The notes beneath the pieces are model-generated. The model worked only from the letters and a program-made list of their open reading frames with translations. It was not told the origin of the DNA and searched no databases. Source: Streptomyces liliifuscus (lineage in GTDB: Bacteria > Actinomycetota > Actinomycetes > Streptomycetales > Streptomycetaceae). Taken from it: a DNA stretch of 64,000 nt. Positions within the stretch are counted from its first letter, which is position 1. Each line of letters opens with the position of its first letter. Where the stretch lies: assembly GCF_016598615.1 (NCBI RefSeq), contig NZ_CP066831.1, positions 7,006,001 through 7,070,000 on the forward strand, in the 5' to 3' direction. Positions 60,559 to 64,000 of this stretch are shown here, in pieces. The position numbers and the translations under genes are program-made.

Positions 60559-61580
60559 TTGAGGTCCGCTGCCACCAGCTCTGCGATTTGGACCGCGTTC
60601 AACGCGGCACCCTTGCGGAGGTTGTCGTTGGAGATGAAGAGGGCCAGGCCGTGGTCGACGGTCTCGTCGGCGCGGATGCGGCCGACGAAGGACGGGTCCT
60701 GGCCGGCGGCCTGGAGGGGGGTCGGGATGTCGGAGAGGGCGACACCCGGGGCGCCCGCCAGGAGCTCCGTCGCGCGCTCCACGGACAGGGGACGCGCGAA
60801 ACGGGCGTTGACCTGGAGCGAGTGGCCCGAGAAGACCGGGACGCGGACGCACGTGCCGGACACCTTGAGGGCCGGGATCTCCAGGATCTTGCGGGACTCG
60901 TTGCGGAGCTTCTGCTCCTCGTCGGTCTCGTTCAGGCCGTCGTCGACGATCGAGCCCGCGAGCGGGAGGACGTTGAAGGCGATGGGGCGCTTGTAGACGC
61001 CCGGCTCGGGGAAGTCGACCGCGGAACCGTCGTGCGTCAGCTTGTCCGCGTCCGCCACGACCTTCTGCACCTGACCGTGCAGCTCCGCCACGCCCGCGAG
61101 CCCCGACCCGGACACGGCCTGGTACGTCGCGACGACCAGCGCTTCGAGACCCGCCTCCTCGTGGAGCGGCTTGAGCACCGGCATCGCGGCCATCGTCGTG
61201 CAGTTCGGGTTGGCGATGATGCCCTTGGGGCGGTCGGTGATCGCGTGCGGGTTCACCTCGGAGACCACGAGGGGGACCTCCGGGTCCCTGCGCCACGCCG
61301 ACGAGTTGTCGATCACGACGGCACCCTGGGAGGCGACCTTCCCGGCGAGCGCCTTGGAGGTGGCGCCGCCCGCGGAGAACAGGACGATGTCCAGGCCGCT
61401 GTAGTCGGCGGTGGAGGCGTCCTCCACGGTCACGGCCGAGCCCTTGTAGTCGATCGTCGAACCGGCCGACCGCGCCGAGGCGAACAGCCGCAGCGTCTCC
61501 ATCGGGAAGTCCCGCTCAGCGAGGATCTTGAGCATGACCGTGCCGACCTGACCGGTGGCTCCGACGATTCCTACCTTCAC
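60552..61580 (-). CDS. asd: Aspartate-semialdehyde dehydrogenase
   Basis: 342 residues, the standard length. NADP-binding KVGIVGATGQVGTVMLKIL at the start, the active-site cysteine in IIANPNCTTMAAM (about residue 130), substrate-binding GVYKRPIAFNVLPLAGS, and the histidine in VPVFSGHSLQVNA. Makes aspartate semialdehyde for lysine, threonine, methionine and diaminopimelate. GTG 61580 with AAAGGAG ahead. No lysC gene adjacent within the window; S. coelicolor has a second ASD gene elsewhere. Confidence 0.96.
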   Translation of the reverse strand: MKVGIVGATGQVGTVMLKILAERDFPMETLRLFASARSAGSTIDYKGSAVTVEDASTADYSGLDIVLFSAGGATSKALAGKVASQGAVVIDNSSAWRRDPEVPLVVSEVNPHAITDRPKGIIANPNCTTMAAMPVLKPLHEEAGLEALVVATYQAVSGSGLAGVAELHGQVQKVVADADKLTHDGSAVDFPEPGVYKRPIAFNVLPLAGSIVDDGLNETDEEQKLRNESRKILEIPALKVSGTCVRVPVFSGHSLQVNARFARPLSVERATELLAGAPGVALSDIPTPLQAAGQDPSFVGRIRADETVDHGLALFISNDNLRKGAALNAVQIAELVAADLKA

Positions 61581-61709
61581 GGCGACTCCTTTTGCCTGTG
61601 CATAACTGGCCAGTGTTTCCATCATGCGTCTCACCCCGGCCCGCCTGTCCAATCCTTTGACCTCGGGGACCGAGGACTGGGACGGGCCGGGGACCCCGCG
61701 AAGGGCCGG

Positions 61710-63797
61710 TCAGCCGCCGTTCTCGATCGTCCAGTTTCCGCTGGTCCTGATCTGGAGGAAACCCCCGGGCAGCCGCTGCAGCCCGGAGGCCGTGCTGATC
61801 CGCCGTACGGGCCGCAGGCGTTCGTCGAGTTCCCAGATCACCAGCAGGTCGAGCATGCCCCGGCCCTCGTGGGTGAGCATCATCTCGGTTTCCGGACCGG
61901 TGTGACGTACGACTCCATAGCCCTGTCCCGACACCTGGCGGCCCCCTCCTCCGAAGGCGGGAGCCGTGTCGAGGGGAGCGGGATCCAGCCGCCAGCCCGT
62001 CTCGTCACCCGCCTGGACCAGGAGATAGCAGTACCCGGCCTCGGACACCCACAGCGGGCCGGTCACGGGCCGTCGGCGCCCCGCCGTGTCCGCGCAGACC
62101 GCGCGCTTGCCCTCGGGCTGCACGGTCCAGCTGTCCAGCCAGCCGTCGTCGCCGGTGGTCCGGCGCAGGCCGACCAGGGCGGGCGGACCGGCGTAGCCGA
62201 GCACCGTGCTGCCCGCGCCCTCCACCGAGCCCGTCAGCGGCTGCGCCTGCTCGACCGGCAGCAGCCGGAGACTCCAGTCACCGGCGTCCTCGATCCGCAG
62301 CCTGGCCTCGGGCTCGCCCTTGCGGAACAGGAGGGTGCGGCCGCGCCGTCCGTTGCAGTCGCCCCGCAGCAGCCTTTCCTCGTCCTCGTACTCGTCGAGC
62401 AGCTTGACCTCGTACCCCATGAACGAGCCCTCGTCCGTGATCGAGTACTCCAGGATCGCGGGGCGGCCGAGGGCCGGGTTGACCAGCGTGATCGTGCTCT
62501 TGCCCCGGCCGGTGTAGACGCCGGAGGCCCGGGCAGCGGCCTGGTCGAGCACGGGCAGGGGGCGGGCGGTGAGCTGCCAGGGGCCGTCGGCCTCGATGAG
62601 GAGCAGGAGAGGTCCGGCCGGGACGGGCACGGTCTGGCGCAGCGCGTCCGTCTCGTTGACCAGCAGGTCGTACTCGTCCGGGTTCCGCAGGTTCGCGATC
62701 TCCTGGCTCTTGAGCGCGAAGTAGCCGCCGCCGTCCTCGTCACCGGCGAACTCGACGTCGATGTCGGCCGCGGTGCCCGTGTACGCCACCACCTCCGGGC
62801 CGTACCCCTGGAGCGGGGAGTCCAGCCGGCGGGTCACCGAGAGCGGCTGGACCATGACCGTCCAGTCGTTGTCGGCCTCCACCCGCAGCCGCAGGGGGAT
62901 GCCCTCCGGCGGGTGGACGAGGGCGCGGCCCCGGAAGTCGCGCAGGGTGCTGTTGTAGAGGAGGTCGTCGTCCTTGTTGCGGTGGTTGAGGGTGTGCATG
63001 CCGAAGTAGCCGTCGCCCTGGTGCCAGGCCTCGACGATCACGGGTCCCGGCGGCAGCGGAACGCCGACGGAGACCACCCCGTTGCCACGGCCGCGCTGCA
63101 CGAAGGGCTGGAAATCGGGCCCGAAGGAGACGGCCGCCGCCGGTGCCTGCGGCGGCGGGCCGGGGCGCGGCGGCACCGCGTCCCGTACGTCGTACCCGGG
63201 CGGCCCGGTCGGTACCGGGGGCGGGGTCGGTATGGGCGCCGGTATCGGGGTCGGGGCGGGTGCCGGGGTCGGGTCCTCCACCGCTATGCCGAAGTCGGTC
63301 GCGAGGCCCGCGAGTCCGGACGCGTAGCCCTGGCCCACCGCGCGGAACTTCCAGCTGCCGTTCCTGCGGTAGAACTCGCCGAGCACGAAGGCCGTCTCGT
63401 CGGACGCGTCGGTCACGTCGTAGTGGGCGACGACGGCGCCGTCGGGGGTGAGCGCCTGCACACTCAGTCCGGGCACGGAGCCGAAGACCCCGCCGTCGCA
63501 CGACCCGGCGATCACCACCCGCTGCACCTCGGGCTCGACGCTCGGCAGGTCCAGCTCCAGCCACTCGGCGAGCTGCCCGCCGCCGTCGGCCGTGCCCGCG
63601 TGGCGTACGGCCCCGGAGGGGTGCGCGGGCTGGTTGTAGAAGACCAGGTCGGCGTCGCCGCGCACCTTGCCCAGGGCGTCGAGAAGCAGCGCCGAGGCAT
63701 CCACGGACGGAGCCCCCGGAACGTTCCGCCGACAGACCGCCACACGCAACAGAGCTGCGGGAACAGGGGTGTTGGCACCTTTGGTGATGTGCGTCAT
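61710..63797 (-). CDS. TerD-domain protein with five C-terminal repeated modules
   Basis: 695 residues from ATG 63797 (ATG 63806 also fits). N-terminal TerD domain (1-165): DLVFYNQPAHPSGAVRHAG, VVIAGSCDGGVFGS, SDETAFVLGEFYRRNGSWKFRAVGQGYASGL, the calcium-binding stress-response fold. A Pro linker follows (TPAPAPTPIPAPIPTPP). The remainder is five roughly 90-residue modules, each ending in a Trp-x-hydrophobic signature (NDWTVMVQPL, GPWQLTARPL, GDWSLRLLPV, TGWRLDPAPL, GNWTIENGG) after an LxI-type strand pair. TerD proteins act in tellurite and other envelope-stress responses and in development in Streptomyces. The added modules are likely ligand-binding beta domains; function unknown. Confidence 0.88.
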   Translation of the reverse strand: MTHITKGANTPVPAALLRVAVCRRNVPGAPSVDASALLLDALGKVRGDADLVFYNQPAHPSGAVRHAGTADGGGQLAEWLELDLPSVEPEVQRVVIAGSCDGGVFGSVPGLSVQALTPDGAVVAHYDVTDASDETAFVLGEFYRRNGSWKFRAVGQGYASGLAGLATDFGIAVEDPTPAPAPTPIPAPIPTPPPVPTGPPGYDVRDAVPPRPGPPPQAPAAAVSFGPDFQPFVQRGRGNGVVSVGVPLPPGPVIVEAWHQGDGYFGMHTLNHRNKDDDLLYNSTLRDFRGRALVHPPEGIPLRLRVEADNDWTVMVQPLSVTRRLDSPLQGYGPEVVAYTGTAADIDVEFAGDEDGGGYFALKSQEIANLRNPDEYDLLVNETDALRQTVPVPAGPLLLLIEADGPWQLTARPLPVLDQAAARASGVYTGRGKSTITLVNPALGRPAILEYSITDEGSFMGYEVKLLDEYEDEERLLRGDCNGRRGRTLLFRKGEPEARLRIEDAGDWSLRLLPVEQAQPLTGSVEGAGSTVLGYAGPPALVGLRRTTGDDGWLDSWTVQPEGKRAVCADTAGRRRPVTGPLWVSEAGYCYLLVQAGDETGWRLDPAPLDTAPAFGGGGRQVSGQGYGVVRHTGPETEMMLTHEGRGMLDLLVIWELDERLRPVRRISTASGLQRLPGGFLQIRTSGNWTIENGG

Positions 63798-64000
63798 GCG
63801 GCACATGGTGACAGTGGAGGCGGTGTGAAGTCGATAAGTGGGAAATGTGGAGGATGAGGGTCCGTAAAGATCTCCGGAATCGGGCCGAAAAGATCTCCCG
63901 GATCGGGCCGAACGTTTCCCGCACCACCGGCGTCCTAGAGAAAACGCGGCGAGGGGAGGGGTGGCTGTGCTGCGCAGAAAAGCCCGCCGCGTCCAGGGGG
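63798..64000. other. Window-end intergenic region with short direct repeat
   Basis: About 200 bases with no gene up to the window end. Two direct copies of AAGATCTCC(C)GGAATCGGGCCGAA lie at about 63867 and 63892; otherwise unremarkable GC-rich sequence. A gene may start just beyond the edge. Confidence 0.5.

Overview
This is a stretch of a very GC-rich actinobacterial chromosome, almost certainly Streptomyces. Most genes use GTG, ATG or TTG starts with strongly GC-biased third codon positions, and neighbours are packed with ATGA, GTGA or TGATG overlaps. The gene content and order recall the S. coelicolor SCO264x-SCO268x region in reverse orientation (asd, pepN, malQ, the csnR-K chitosan-sugar operon, a pknG-like kinase, ssbB, paired dynamin-like GTPases). 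That synteny is from memory and was not searched. I see no integrase, transposase, prophage, CRISPR array or obvious biosynthetic cluster: this is chromosomal core with a few accessory patches.

Layout. 0-3.4 kb: a truncated Ser/Thr kinase gene, a secreted histidine phosphatase and tRNA-Arg(UCU). 3.7-13 kb (+ strand): two dynamin-like GTPases (dynA, dynB) and ssbB, all linked in Streptomyces to sporulation septation or chromosome segregation; then a thioester/LAETG cell-wall protein, ettA, a hotdog thioesterase and an unknown protein. 13-21 kb (- strand): a coupled operon of two very large FtsX-type permeases, an 11-residue tandem-repeat protein (13 perfect-length units) and an ABC ATPase. 21-22.7 kb: truncated haemoglobin and a PCMT-like methyltransferase. 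22.8-33.9 kb (- strand): seven genes for GlnX-like membrane sensor, GlnH-like binding protein, a cytoplasmic helical protein, PknG-like kinase, PP2C phosphatase, VWA protein and FHA protein. It looks like an amino-acid sensing phospho-relay extended with a phosphatase and a phosphothreonine reader. The third gene has a TTA (bldA-dependent) codon. 34-40.9 kb (- strand): the csnR-K operon for chitosan oligosaccharide uptake, with a palindromic operator upstream of csnR.

41-49.2 kb: MscS channel, HNH nuclease, a PadR-controlled ABC exporter, then a small repeat protein coupled to malQ (which carries a low-complexity insert), and a small membrane protein. 49.3-53.4 kb: two regulator/target pairs (TetR with an FAD monooxygenase; MarR with an EamA exporter), each with visible operator-like repeats. 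53.5-55.6 kb: an accessory patch with a frameshifted DUF4262 gene, a degenerate Fic protein and an unknown partner. 55.8-63.8 kb: M14 peptidase, pepN, a frameshifted DUF1203-like gene, asd, and a TerD-domain protein followed by five repeated modules.

Convergent gene pairs are separated by strong hairpins, and several intergenic gaps carry dispersed repeats typical of Streptomyces. The most interesting parts are the extended PknG operon with its TTA codon, the 11-residue-repeat gene inside the ABC operon, and the small repeat ORF coupled to malQ.
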